Origin: an uncultured Chloroflexus sp.
Lineage (GTDB): Bacteria; Chloroflexota; Chloroflexia; Chloroflexales; Chloroflexaceae
DNA length: 64,000 nucleotides
Assembly (NCBI RefSeq): GCF_937951745.1
Contig: NZ_CALFBQ010000029.1
Span: forward strand, 25,767-89,766
Direction: 5' to 3'
The notes beneath the pieces were generated by a model that saw only the letters and a list, made by a program, of their open reading frames with translations, was not told where the DNA came from and made no database searches. A program made the position numbers and the translations under genes. This document shows positions 51,458 through 59,955 of this stretch, piece by piece; position 1 is the stretch's first letter, and each line of letters opens with the position of its first letter.

Positions 51458-54400
51458 ATGCGCCCCGTACTCCGTTCCTCATTCCTCAGTTCACTGCTGC
51501 TCATACTTGCGCTATCATTACCGGTGCTGCCTGTGCAACCGGCTGCTGAGGGGCGCATCTATCTGCAAGCTGTGATCCCGGCCTGTAGCCCGATTACGAC
51601 TGATACGACGTGGGTAACCGGCAATGTGTATGTGGTGAACAACTGCGTGCTGATTGTGCAAGCCGGCGCGACCCTGACTATCCAGCCGGGGGTGGTTGTA
51701 AAGTTCGGCCCTACGAGCGACGGCCTGCGGGTAGATGGCCGGCTGATTGCGCAGGGCACCGCTGCACAGCCGATTATCTTTACCAGCCTCGCCGACGATA
51801 GCGCCGGTGGCGATACCAACGGCGACAGCAGCGCCACAGTGCCTGCGGCGGGCGACTGGTACGGCATGGTGCTTACGTCGGGTAGCGAGACCATGCTCGA
51901 TCACGTACAGGTGCGCTATGCGGGCGGTGACTTATTTAACGGTATACTCGATCGTTGGAGTGACGCGCAGATCGAAGTCAAAGCCGGGGCGCAGTTCACG
52001 ATGACTAACAGTGAGGTGCGCGCCGGCGGACGGATGGGCATCTACCTGAATGGTGATGGGTTGACGCCAACGATCCATTCGGTGCATATCGCCGACCACG
52101 CGAATACCGGTAATAGTTGGCGGTATGCTCTTCTCCAATCCACCATCAATATGCAGCCCAGTTACCGTGATATTACCTTTAGCGGCAACACGCGCAATGA
52201 GGTGACGATTGACGGTTTTAACCGCCCCTTGGCCCAAGATGTGACCCTCGGTGGGGCAGTGTTTGGCGCCAAATGCGGTTTCTCGCTTTGTCAGCTTATC
52301 GTGCCGGCGGGTCGCACGCTCACGGTCGCGCCGGGGACATGGTTACAGTTTGAACCCGGATTTGGCATTGCTGTGGCCAATGGCGGCACGTTGCGGGCCG
52401 TCGGCACAGCAGACCAGCCGATTGTGTTCACCAGCGCGTCGCCTCAGACGCCAACCTATTGGCTTGGGTTGTGGGCGCAGTCTGGCAGCACCCTGCGTCT
52501 GAGCCACTGTGACATCAGCTATGGTGATGATGGTAACTTCGGCGACGGCGGTCTTGAAATCAATACGACCGACGCTACCGTCGAGAATTGTCGGATTCAC
52601 CATAATAGAGAGACTGGTCTCTTCTTATACGCCCCCAGCAACAGTACGGCGGCGGCTGTCTTGACCAACGTTGACGTTACCGATAACGGGAAGTTTGGTG
52701 TTGACCTAGAAACAAGCAGTGGCGGCGTGCTGAATGTAACGTGGGACGGCGGCCGCATCGCCGACAACGGCTGGGCGGGATTCGGGAGCTATACTAGGAA
52801 TGGCATTATCTCACCCACGTTGCGTCATCTGACAATCGCCAATAACGGCACGCGCGCCGACACGGATTATCATCGTGGCGGCATTTACTGGGATGACCAT
52901 AACGTCGATGCAACCGTAAGCGATCTGCACTTTGCCTACAACGTTGGCCCGGCTTTCCTCTGGTACTGCAATGGCTCGATCACGGCGCGCAACCTGACGG
53001 CCACCGGCAACGGCACTGACGAATTGACGATCCCGGGTTGCACGGTGAGCCGCGGGCGGCAATGGGATCTCGACGGCATCGGCATACCGGTTCGCGTCAC
53101 CTATCATATTGTTCTCTCATCCAATGCGCTGCTCTCGTTGGCGCCGGGGACTGTCCTGCGCTTCGATAAAAACAAATACAACGGCGAAACCCGGCTAGAA
53201 GTGTCGGATCAGGCGTCGCTAATAGCGCTGGGCACGGCTGAGAAACCAATTATCTTTACCGCCAACACACCAACGCCGGGTTGGTGGGAGGGCATCTCTG
53301 CCTATCAGCGGGCGACGGTCACGCTGCGCCACTGTGAGGTGGCGTATGGCGGCGGGCGTACACGGGCTAGCGTCGATCTAAGCTGGGGCTATCCTGACGT
53401 TGGTTTGCCGGTCGTGAATATTCAGAATTGCGAAATTCACCATTCGGCCAGTCGAGGTGTACGCTTTGACTTCCAGAGCGTGAATGTGCCTACGCCGCCA
53501 ATCTTGCAGTACAACCATCTGCACGATACGGCTGAAGTAGCGGTTGCCAATTGGGGAAATGTGCCGGTGCTTGATGCGCGCAACAACTATTGGGACCACT
53601 CCAGCGGGCCGTACCACTCCACCCAGAATCCCGGTGGGCAAGGGGATGATGTCGGCGACAATATCCTCTTCTATCCGTGGCTGAGGACGCCGCAGAGCGG
53701 TGAGGCGCCCGCAACCGATATTCTCTTGCGCACTGGCGGCCCGGAACGCTACAGTCCCGGTGAGATTGTTGATTACGTGGTGCAATATCTCAATCCGATG
53801 ACCATGACGGTGCAAGGCGCCGTCGTCATGATGCGCTTACCGTCATTGGCGTATTACATCGAGAGCAGTGATGGCGGGGTCTATTGGCCGGCGCGCCATC
53901 AGGTGATTTGGCGGTTAGGCGATATGATGCCCGGTGCCCAAGGGCGGTTGTGGGTGCGGGTGCAGTACCGGTGGGGCATTCCGCCCAATCAGCCTGACAC
54001 CGTGGCGACGGTTTTGAGCGCGCAAAACTACAATGCCGGCTTGCTCAATCTAGAGCCGTATCTGTCTTACACCCCCACCACGATGACGGCGTACCAAACC
54101 CTGAGCCGGAGTCAATGGGATTCCTTCGCAGCGAGTATGTCGCAGTTGCAAGCGTTGCATGCCCAAGCGCTGGCGGCTGGCTACCTCTGGGCCAGCGCCG
54201 AACGAATCACCTTGAACACTGGCATCGTGAGCCAAGCGGTGTTTATCAATCCGCAACAGCGGAGTATTCGTTTGATCCAAAGCGATGGTGCCAAAGCATT
54301 TGCGTCTACCTTTGCTGCCCGCTCGTTTAGCGTGACCGATGGCACTGGCGGCATGGAATGGAATATTGCCACTGACCAAGAACGCTTCTGGGGCACGTGG

Positions 54401-55975
54401 GATGCGATCGGGCAAGCGGCGTGGCCCGGTACTCTGATGAGTCCGGAGTTGTGCAGCAATGGCGGTTGTTGTTTGCGTAACTGCATCGGCAAGGTAGCTT
54501 TGAAGACGGTAGCCGGTAAATTGGCGGATGCTATCGACATCACCCTCACCGGCGTGAACTGTGTCATGGCGCTCAGAAGCCGAGAGGTGGCTGATTTGGC
54601 CAATTGCGCGGCTGATATCAAGTCGGATCTCGTCAAGGTTGATAATGTGCCGGTGTTTGGCGAAATTGCGGATCTTACCGAGTGTCTTGCCGAATGTGCC
54701 GGGAATCCGAGTAGCCATGATTGCACCGGTGATCTGACGACGTGCGAAGAGGCGTGGTGGAATTTGTATCAATGGGTCGGCGTGCCGAACCGCACCGTTT
54801 GGCGCTGTGTAAGCGGTTGTTACACGAAGCCGGAAGTGTTGCCATGCGCGCTGAATGAGTGTTGTGTGCCCGGCGTGGGATGCGCCTCCTCATCGCAATC
54901 AGGCGTAAATTGCCAGAAGAATAGTCGCTTGGTCATTGCGCGCGACCCCAATGACATCACCGGCCCAGCAGGCGATCTGCTGCCCGGCCAGACCATCACC
55001 TACACCATTCGCTACGAGAACGAGGGTGATGGGCGGGCCTACGGGGTGTACGTAGTCAATCAACTGCCCGACGCGCTCGATGCGAATACCGTGACGTTCG
55101 TCAATCGCAGCGGGACGTATCTGCCCGCCACTCGTGAGCTGGTCTGGACCATTGGCGAGCTTGGCCCGAAGGGGGCCGCCGATTCGCAGGGAATCATTAC
55201 CTACACCGTCCAATTGCGCAGCGGTCTAGCGTCGGGGACGGTGGTGGCGAACCAAGCGGTGGTCTATTTCCCCAGCGTGCCGGAAGAGACACCGACGAAT
55301 ACGTGGGTGAATCTGGTGGCGCCGCTGGTGGCCGAGCCGCAATCTATCACCACGACGTACCGCACGTCGCGTGCAATCACGTTACGCGGACGTGAGGCCA
55401 GTGACCTGCCGGTGACGTATGAGGTGGTGGAGCAGCCGCGCGGCGGTACCCTAACCGGGACGGCGCCGAACTTGACCTACACGCCATCCGCGGATTTCAC
55501 CGGCGTTGATGCGTTTACCTTCCGCGTGAGCAACGGCACGTCCACGAGCCGAGCGGCGCAGGTGAGCATTGAGGTGACGCCGCAGGGCGACACAACACCG
55601 CCACGGGTATTATGGAGCAACCTTGCGGATGCCACCGGGTTGGCTTCTACGCCGATCTATACTGATACCGAGGGGGTGGTGTATGGGCCGGTTGTGCTGG
55701 TGGAGGTGTCGGAGGCGCTTGATGAGACAACGCTGACACCAACGACGGTAACGCTGACCCGTGACGGTACATCGGTGGCGGCGAGCGTGCGCTTTGACAG
55801 TGGCGCCAATTATATAGTGGTAACGCCACGCAGCCTGTTGCACAACGGTGTCTACCGCGTCACCGTAACAACAGGCGTAAAGGATGTCGCTGGGAATGCA
55901 TTGGCAGCGCCGTACACGATGAGCTTCACGATCGGCACGCGCCGTGAGGTGTATGTGCCGTTGGTGGCGAGGTAG
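51458..55975 (+). CDS. Large secreted beta-helix and DUF11 surface protein
   Basis: This 1505-residue protein has a signal peptide (SSFLSSLLLILALSLPVLPVQPAAE). Residues about 40-740 read as a right-handed parallel beta-helix with repeated blocks such as LRVDGRLIAQGTAAQPIIFTS and LRAVGTADQPIVFTSAS. DUF11-like domains lie at about 750-850 and 1154-1287, and a Cys-rich insert at about 990-1152. A cadherin-like Ig domain (1288-1374) and a Big_5-like domain (1378-1496) follow. It ends REVYVPLVAR. It is probably a surface adhesin or sheath component. ATG 51458 follows AAGGAG by 7 nt. Confidence 0.85.
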   Translation: MRPVLRSSFLSSLLLILALSLPVLPVQPAAEGRIYLQAVIPACSPITTDTTWVTGNVYVVNNCVLIVQAGATLTIQPGVVVKFGPTSDGLRVDGRLIAQGTAAQPIIFTSLADDSAGGDTNGDSSATVPAAGDWYGMVLTSGSETMLDHVQVRYAGGDLFNGILDRWSDAQIEVKAGAQFTMTNSEVRAGGRMGIYLNGDGLTPTIHSVHIADHANTGNSWRYALLQSTINMQPSYRDITFSGNTRNEVTIDGFNRPLAQDVTLGGAVFGAKCGFSLCQLIVPAGRTLTVAPGTWLQFEPGFGIAVANGGTLRAVGTADQPIVFTSASPQTPTYWLGLWAQSGSTLRLSHCDISYGDDGNFGDGGLEINTTDATVENCRIHHNRETGLFLYAPSNSTAAAVLTNVDVTDNGKFGVDLETSSGGVLNVTWDGGRIADNGWAGFGSYTRNGIISPTLRHLTIANNGTRADTDYHRGGIYWDDHNVDATVSDLHFAYNVGPAFLWYCNGSITARNLTATGNGTDELTIPGCTVSRGRQWDLDGIGIPVRVTYHIVLSSNALLSLAPGTVLRFDKNKYNGETRLEVSDQASLIALGTAEKPIIFTANTPTPGWWEGISAYQRATVTLRHCEVAYGGGRTRASVDLSWGYPDVGLPVVNIQNCEIHHSASRGVRFDFQSVNVPTPPILQYNHLHDTAEVAVANWGNVPVLDARNNYWDHSSGPYHSTQNPGGQGDDVGDNILFYPWLRTPQSGEAPATDILLRTGGPERYSPGEIVDYVVQYLNPMTMTVQGAVVMMRLPSLAYYIESSDGGVYWPARHQVIWRLGDMMPGAQGRLWVRVQYRWGIPPNQPDTVATVLSAQNYNAGLLNLEPYLSYTPTTMTAYQTLSRSQWDSFAASMSQLQALHAQALAAGYLWASAERITLNTGIVSQAVFINPQQRSIRLIQSDGAKAFASTFAARSFSVTDGTGGMEWNIATDQERFWGTWDAIGQAAWPGTLMSPELCSNGGCCLRNCIGKVALKTVAGKLADAIDITLTGVNCVMALRSREVADLANCAADIKSDLVKVDNVPVFGEIADLTECLAECAGNPSSHDCTGDLTTCEEAWWNLYQWVGVPNRTVWRCVSGCYTKPEVLPCALNECCVPGVGCASSSQSGVNCQKNSRLVIARDPNDITGPAGDLLPGQTITYTIRYENEGDGRAYGVYVVNQLPDALDANTVTFVNRSGTYLPATRELVWTIGELGPKGAADSQGIITYTVQLRSGLASGTVVANQAVVYFPSVPEETPTNTWVNLVAPLVAEPQSITTTYRTSRAITLRGREASDLPVTYEVVEQPRGGTLTGTAPNLTYTPSADFTGVDAFTFRVSNGTSTSRAAQVSIEVTPQGDTTPPRVLWSNLADATGLASTPIYTDTEGVVYGPVVLVEVSEALDETTLTPTTVTLTRDGTSVAASVRFDSGANYIVVTPRSLLHNGVYRVTVTTGVKDVAGNALAAPYTMSFTIGTRREVYVPLVAR

Positions 55976-56059
55976 TGTGTCCGTGAGGCCAGATATGCCG
56001 CTTGACCGCATCCTGTAGCTGCGACATAGGGTTTCGATTGGGAGTCTGCCCTTACTCCT

Positions 56060-56096
56060 ACCCTTCTCCTGCTATGCAGGAGAAGGGTGCTGTTTT
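56060..56096 (+). terminator. Intrinsic terminator after the surface-protein gene
   Basis: Perfect 13-bp arms ACCCTTCTCCTGC / GCAGGAGAAGGGT with a 3-nt loop, followed by GCTGTTTTT. Confidence 0.85.
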
Positions 56097-56171
56097 TGCT
56101 CAGAAGCGGGTGATGCCATCGAATGGCTCCAACGCCAGATGGGTGAACTGGCACACCTGCTGTTTTAGTGG

Positions 56172-56750
56172 CTACGAAGCAACCCTATCCAACACCGCCG
56201 CCAGTTCTGTCGGGTTTGGCGGCGTAAACACGACTGCCAGTGGCGCTACCCAGCTCCAGCGAATGATGCCGTGCGCGTCAATGACGAAGGTACCGGGGAG
56301 AGGCACTCCCAGTAACGATCCGACACCGTAGCGGTAGAACACCCCCCATTCGGAGTCGCTCAAAATAGGGTACGGTGCGCGTAACACTTCGGCCACATAA
56401 CTAGTCATGTCGAGGTCGGTACTGCTGACCACGAGCAGATGGGCATTGCGCTGCACAAAGACCTCGTACTGCTCCCGCAACGCATCCAGTTGCGGCGCGC
56501 AATGCGGTCAGAAGAAGCGGTCACTGACAATCCGGGTGAGGTTAAGCACTACCGGTTGCCCGCGCAAGGCGCTGAGGGTGATAGTGCGACCGTATTCAAC
56601 CCGGTCTTCGGGCGGGCCGCTAAGGAATTGGGCGTAGGGGAGGGTGAAATCGGGCGCTTCGCTACCGACAGGCGGCACGTTGGCCGGGCCGCGCGGGCGG
56701 ATGAATTCTTGGCGCCATTTGTTGGTCAGCGGAATAAAGGGTCGTGCCAT
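56172..56750 (-). CDS. Candidate selenocysteine-containing redoxin (UxxC), in-frame TGA at codon 81
   Basis: Read through one TGA (56510-56508), this gene encodes 192 residues of a peroxiredoxin/thioredoxin-fold redoxin. It starts MARPFIPLTNKWRQEF at ATG 56750, with GGAG 6 nt upstream. The TGA replaces the first Cys of the CxxC motif: this copy reads RFF-U-PHCAPQL where the tandem paralog at 56820-57398 has RVF-C-PNCAPHL. The two align without gaps, 138 of 192 identical by hand count. Both sides of the TGA stay in one frame and are conserved, which argues against decay. A hairpin fitting a bacterial SECIS follows the TGA. The alternative is a recent nonsense mutation. The likely role is a selenol-based reductase or peroxidase. 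Confidence 0.75.
56475..56495 (-). promoter_or_regulatory. Putative bacterial SECIS hairpin
   Basis: On the minus strand, 12 nt after the TGA, CCGCAAC and GTTGCGG form a perfect 7-bp stem with loop TGGATGC. The second loop base is G, 20 nt after the TGA. This agrees with the general bacterial SECIS pattern (a short stem, a small loop with G among the first two bases, close behind the UGA). The same place in the Cys paralog cannot form this stem. Confidence 0.6.
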
Positions 56751-56778
56751 TGGGTTCTCCTGTTGCGGCAGGGTACGC

Positions 56779-56809
56779 TGTACGGGTACAGTAGTGCTGT
56801 GCCCGTACA
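56779..56809 (-). terminator. Hairpin between the two redoxin genes
   Basis: Arms TGTACGGGTACAG / CTGTGCCCGTACA pair at 12 of 13 positions with a 5-nt loop. It starts 10 nt after the stop of the Cys paralog and may partly separate expression of the two genes. No T run follows. Confidence 0.5.
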
Positions 56810-56819
56810 ACGGAGGTTA

Positions 56820-57398
56820 TTAGTTGTTAAGGCTATCGAGCACGGTGGTCAATTCATCGATGTCTGGCGGTGAAAAGATCGGTGAAAAGGGGGCGGCCCA
56901 ATTCCAGCGGATGATGCCCTGTGCGTCGATAATGAAGACCCCGGGGAGTGGTGCTCCCATTGCTGATCCCATGCCGTATTGGGTAAAGACGCGCCACTCT
57001 GGGTCGCTCAGGATTGGGTATGGCGCGCGCAAGACCTCGGCGACGTAGCTGGTTGTCTCAAGATCGGTGCTACTAACAACCAGCAAATGAACATTCCGAC
57101 GGGCAAACTCTTCGTACTGGGTGCGTAGGGCAGCCAAGTGCGGTGCGCAGTTGGGGCAGAAGACTCGTTCGCTGAAAATACGGGTGAGATTGAGCACGAC
57201 CGGTCGTCCGCGCAGCGCACTGAGCGTGATGGTGCGGCCATATTCAACGCGATCTTCAGGCGGGCCGCTGAGAAATTGAGCGTAAGGTAGGGTAAAGTCG
57301 GGCGCGACACTGCCCACCGGTGGTACGTTGGTCGGGCCGCGCGGTCGGAAGAGTTCATTGAGAAACGTATCGGTCAATGGTACGAGTGGGCGAACCAT
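56820..57398 (-). CDS. Redoxin-domain protein with CxxC, cysteine paralog of the TGA gene
   Basis: This 192-residue peroxiredoxin-like protein of the AhpC/TSA thioredoxin fold has LPYAQFLSG, the strand RPVVLNLTRIF and the active-site motif C81-P-N-C84 at the start of the first helix. HLLVVSSTD and PGVFIIDAQGIIRW follow, containing the expected cis-Pro region. The CxxC points to thiol-disulfide exchange or an atypical peroxidase with a nearby resolving Cys. ATG 57398 with AAGGA 6 nt upstream gives the same N-terminus as the downstream TGA-containing copy. It is the first gene of the pair. Confidence 0.87.
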   Translation of the reverse strand: MVRPLVPLTDTFLNELFRPRGPTNVPPVGSVAPDFTLPYAQFLSGPPEDRVEYGRTITLSALRGRPVVLNLTRIFSERVFCPNCAPHLAALRTQYEEFARRNVHLLVVSSTDLETTSYVAEVLRAPYPILSDPEWRVFTQYGMGSAMGAPLPGVFIIDAQGIIRWNWAAPFSPIFSPPDIDELTTVLDSLNN

Positions 57399-57611
57399 GG
57401 TCATTCCTTTCATTGGATAGCGATCTATTTTTCAGTATACCTCAGGTTTAGCTGGTGATCGTAGTAAAACGCGAGAATTGTTGTTACGGAAGATGGGAAA
57501 ATGCTGGCTCGTGTCAATGAGAGCATCATCTCGTATAGGAGAGAGGTAAGGACAAGCGTTGCACGCTCTCTGATCGACGAGCGGAAAGAAGTGGCTAACG
57601 GTGTCATTTTC

Positions 57612-57633
57612 CTTACCAAACCCTTACAAAACC
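57612..57633 (+). promoter_or_regulatory. Tandem 11-bp direct repeat, possible regulator site
   Basis: CTTACCAAACC followed at once by CTTACAAAACC. A period of 11 bp puts both on one DNA face, as for OmpR/PhoB-type regulators. Confidence 0.45.
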
Positions 57634-57669
57634 CTCGTATAGCTCTAACGCTGGCGCGGTATGCTACCA

Positions 57670-57696
57670 GTGAACCAAAAAAGTGTATCGGTTCAC
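57670..57696 (+). promoter_or_regulatory. Inverted repeat before the MBL-rhodanese gene
   Basis: GTGAACC and GGTTCAC, perfect 7-bp arms with 13 nt between them, so the half-site centres are 20 bp apart (about two turns). It ends 24 nt before the start codon and is a possible operator. Confidence 0.45.
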
Positions 57697-57720
57697 AAAG
57701 AATGAAAGGGTTGCAGAGCA

Positions 57721-58902
57721 ATGACATTCACCCAGAATCAATCAACCGTCACTGAGATTTCGCCACGCGAACTGTATGCCCGCTTGCTAAGTGCGCAGCC
57801 GCTCTTCATCCTCGATGTGCGCAACGAAGATGAGTTTAAGCGTATGCCGGTTGAAGGGCATGCGACGTTGCGCACGCTCAATCTGCCGTACTACGACTTT
57901 ATCGAAGATGAAGAGGCTGCGCTGGCTCGCTTGCCGAAGGATGTCGAAGAGGTGGTGGTCATCTGCGCTAAGGGCGGCGCCTCGCAGTACGTGGCTGAGG
58001 TGCTGAACAACCACGGCTACCGGGCAGTGTCGTTGAGCGAGGGCATGATCGGATGGGGTAACTACTACGATGTGCGTGATGTGGTGAAGGCTGCTTGGGG
58101 GCGGATCGTTCAGATTGCTCGCCCGGCACGCGGTGATCTCAGCTTTGCCATTATCAGCGATGGGCAGGCCGCACTCGTCGATCCGCTTCGTCACATCAAT
58201 GTCTACCGCGAAGTGATCGATGGTGCCGGCGCGAAGCTCACCACTATTCTCGATACCCACGTCCACGCCGACCATATCAGTGGTGGCCCAGCGCTGGCCA
58301 AAGAGACCGGCGCGCCGTATTACATCCACCCCTACGATGCTATTCACCCGATTGATATGCTGCCGGCTGTGATTGCTTACGAACCGCTGCGCGACGGGCA
58401 GGTCTTTCAGATCGGGCAGGTACGGATGACGACGATTTGGTATCCGGGCCACACGCTCGGCCAAGTCAACTTCCTTGCCGAAACGCCGGACGGCGGTCGC
58501 TACCTGTTTACCGGTGACGGTATCTTCCTGCGCTCGTTTGGCCGGCCTGACCTCGGTGGCAAAGGTGAGGCGTGGACGCCGATCCTCTACCGCAGCATGT
58601 TCGAGTGGCTGCCACGTCACCTGACCGACGATACCGTGATCTTGCCGGCTCACTTTAGCACCCTTGATGAAGATGCCGGGAACGGGATCTTTGCCGCGCC
58701 GTACAAGCAGGTGTTGGCGCAGAACGACAGCCTCAAGCCGCGCACGCTGGAAGAGTTCACCAGCTTCGTGCTCAGCCACCTGCCGGTCTTCCCGCCGGAA
58801 TACGTCGAGATCAAGCGGGTCAATATTGGGCTGGTCGAACCGTGCGAGGGCAAGGCAAACGAGTTGGAGTTGGGCAAGAATATCTGTGCATTGGCCGGGT
58901 GA
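57721..58902 (+). CDS. Rhodanese-MBL fusion, persulfide dioxygenase-like
   Basis: This 393-residue protein joins an N-terminal rhodanese domain (residues 10-120, active-site Cys82 in ICAKGGASQ) to a metallo-beta-lactamase domain. The latter has H180, H182, D184 and H185 in DTHVHADHISGG, then PGHTLGQVNF, FTGDGIFL and PAHF. This metal set resembles ETHE1-type persulfide dioxygenases, which oxidise glutathione or other persulfides to sulfite. The Cys would accept sulfane sulfur and pass it to the metal site. It opens a plus-strand cluster of sulfur-transfer genes. Confidence 0.88.
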   Translation: MTFTQNQSTVTEISPRELYARLLSAQPLFILDVRNEDEFKRMPVEGHATLRTLNLPYYDFIEDEEAALARLPKDVEEVVVICAKGGASQYVAEVLNNHGYRAVSLSEGMIGWGNYYDVRDVVKAAWGRIVQIARPARGDLSFAIISDGQAALVDPLRHINVYREVIDGAGAKLTTILDTHVHADHISGGPALAKETGAPYYIHPYDAIHPIDMLPAVIAYEPLRDGQVFQIGQVRMTTIWYPGHTLGQVNFLAETPDGGRYLFTGDGIFLRSFGRPDLGGKGEAWTPILYRSMFEWLPRHLTDDTVILPAHFSTLDEDAGNGIFAAPYKQVLAQNDSLKPRTLEEFTSFVLSHLPVFPPEYVEIKRVNIGLVEPCEGKANELELGKNICALAG

Positions 58903-58974
58903 GTATCGTACAATAGAGAATAGTTGGGCGGCAGGTGATACGCCTGCCGCCGGTGAATAGAGGAGGAGACCAAC

Positions 58975-59223
58975 ATGCCGCATTTTGATCAGACATTGGA
59001 CGTAAAGGGCGCGAAGTGCCCCATGCCGCTAGTAAAGAGCCGCAAGGCGATTACTGAGCTGCCGGTGGGGCAGGTGTTGCAGGTTATTTCGACCGACCGC
59101 GGTTCGGTGGCCGATTTTCAGGGGTGGGTCAAGACGGCCAAGAATGTCGAGCTGATTGCGCAAGAGACCGTGCAAGAGAATGGGCAGGAGCTGTACATTC
59201 ACTATCTGCGCCGCACGGCCTAA
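58975..59223 (+). CDS. TusA-family sulfur carrier protein
   Basis: This 82-residue protein has the TusA signature: LDVKGAKCPMPLVKSRKAI, with the sulfur-carrying Cys15 in CPMP, and a small beta-alpha fold. It carries persulfide sulfur between donors such as rhodaneses and acceptors. GAGGAGGAG lies just before ATG 58975. The DsrE-like gene follows 53 nt later, a pairing common in sulfur-oxidation loci. Confidence 0.92.
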   Translation: MPHFDQTLDVKGAKCPMPLVKSRKAITELPVGQVLQVISTDRGSVADFQGWVKTAKNVELIAQETVQENGQELYIHYLRRTA

Positions 59224-59276
59224 CCCAAAGCGGTTGCTCCGGCAGGTGGAATACATACGTGAAGGAAGGAAAATCA

Positions 59277-59852
59277 ATGACAACACCGATGACGGAAGCC
59301 GTTGATACGCAAGCTCTGCTAGCCCGGATTGCCGAACTCGAGCAGCGCGTCGCCGCGCTTGAGCAGTCGCCGGCGCAGGGGATCGAAGATCGGCTGGCAA
59401 TGGTCGTCTTCTCTGGCGATCTTGACAAGGCAATCGCCGCGTTCATCATCGCCACCGGCGCCGCCTCGATGGGTCTCGAAGTGAGCATGTTCTTCACCTT
59501 CTGGGGTATCAGCGCGGTCAAGAAGCAGAAGGTCTTCAGCGGCAAAAACCTGCTCGAACAAGGCTTCACCGCGATGCTGCCGGGCAAGCTGGGTGAGCTG
59601 GGTCTGTCGCAGATGAACTTCTTCGGTGCCGGCGCACAAATCATCCGAGGCTTGATGAAGCAGCACGATGTTGCTTCGCCAGAAGAACTCTTTGCAATGG
59701 CGCGTGAGTTGGGGGTGCGGATGGTTGTCTGCGATATGTCGCGCGAGTTGCTCGGCATCAAAGATGAAGAGCTGGTCGAAGGGTTGGAAACCGGTGGTGT
59801 GGCGACTTTCCTTGGCGATGCCGCCCGGTCCAAAGTGACCCTGTTCATTTAA
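59277..59852 (+). CDS. DsrE2-like sulfur-transfer protein
   Basis: This 191-residue DsrE/DsrF-superfamily protein has an N-terminal coiled coil (ALLARIAELEQRVAALEQ). The DsrE core follows: DRLAMVVFSGDLDKAIAAFIIATGAASMGLEVSMFFTFWG, with the conserved Cys152 in VRMVVCDMSRELLGI. DsrE2 proteins exchange sulfane sulfur with TusA and rhodanese. The hydrophobic patches suggest membrane association. AAGGAAGG precedes ATG 59277. Confidence 0.9.
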   Translation: MTTPMTEAVDTQALLARIAELEQRVAALEQSPAQGIEDRLAMVVFSGDLDKAIAAFIIATGAASMGLEVSMFFTFWGISAVKKQKVFSGKNLLEQGFTAMLPGKLGELGLSQMNFFGAGAQIIRGLMKQHDVASPEELFAMARELGVRMVVCDMSRELLGIKDEELVEGLETGGVATFLGDAARSKVTLFI

Positions 59853-59955
59853 CAGAAGGGCCAAGGCAGGCCAAAAGCAAAATCTGATCGACGACGGCGC
59901 GATCACTCGGCCAAAGAGGGCGCGCCGTCATTTATTGAGAAAGGGTAATGAGACA

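Larger units (their letters stand above)
57399..57720. other. Divergent control region of the redoxin pair and the sulfur cluster
   Basis: About 320 bp with no gene. It contains the tandem 11-bp repeat CTTACCAAACC/CTTACAAAACC (57612-57633) and a 7-bp inverted repeat GTGAACC/GGTTCAC (57670-57676 and 57690-57696). Both are placed to control the MBL-rhodanese gene. Confidence 0.6.

Noticed and set aside
56508..56510. TGA read as Trp (altered genetic code)
   Set aside because: Other genes in the window end with TGA at the expected C-termini (for example yidC/rnpA overlap and iclR), so TGA is a stop here in general.
57787..58983. 398-codon minus-strand open frame opposite the rhodanese-MBL gene
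   Set aside because: Antisense shadow; the plus strand carries all the domain motifs.
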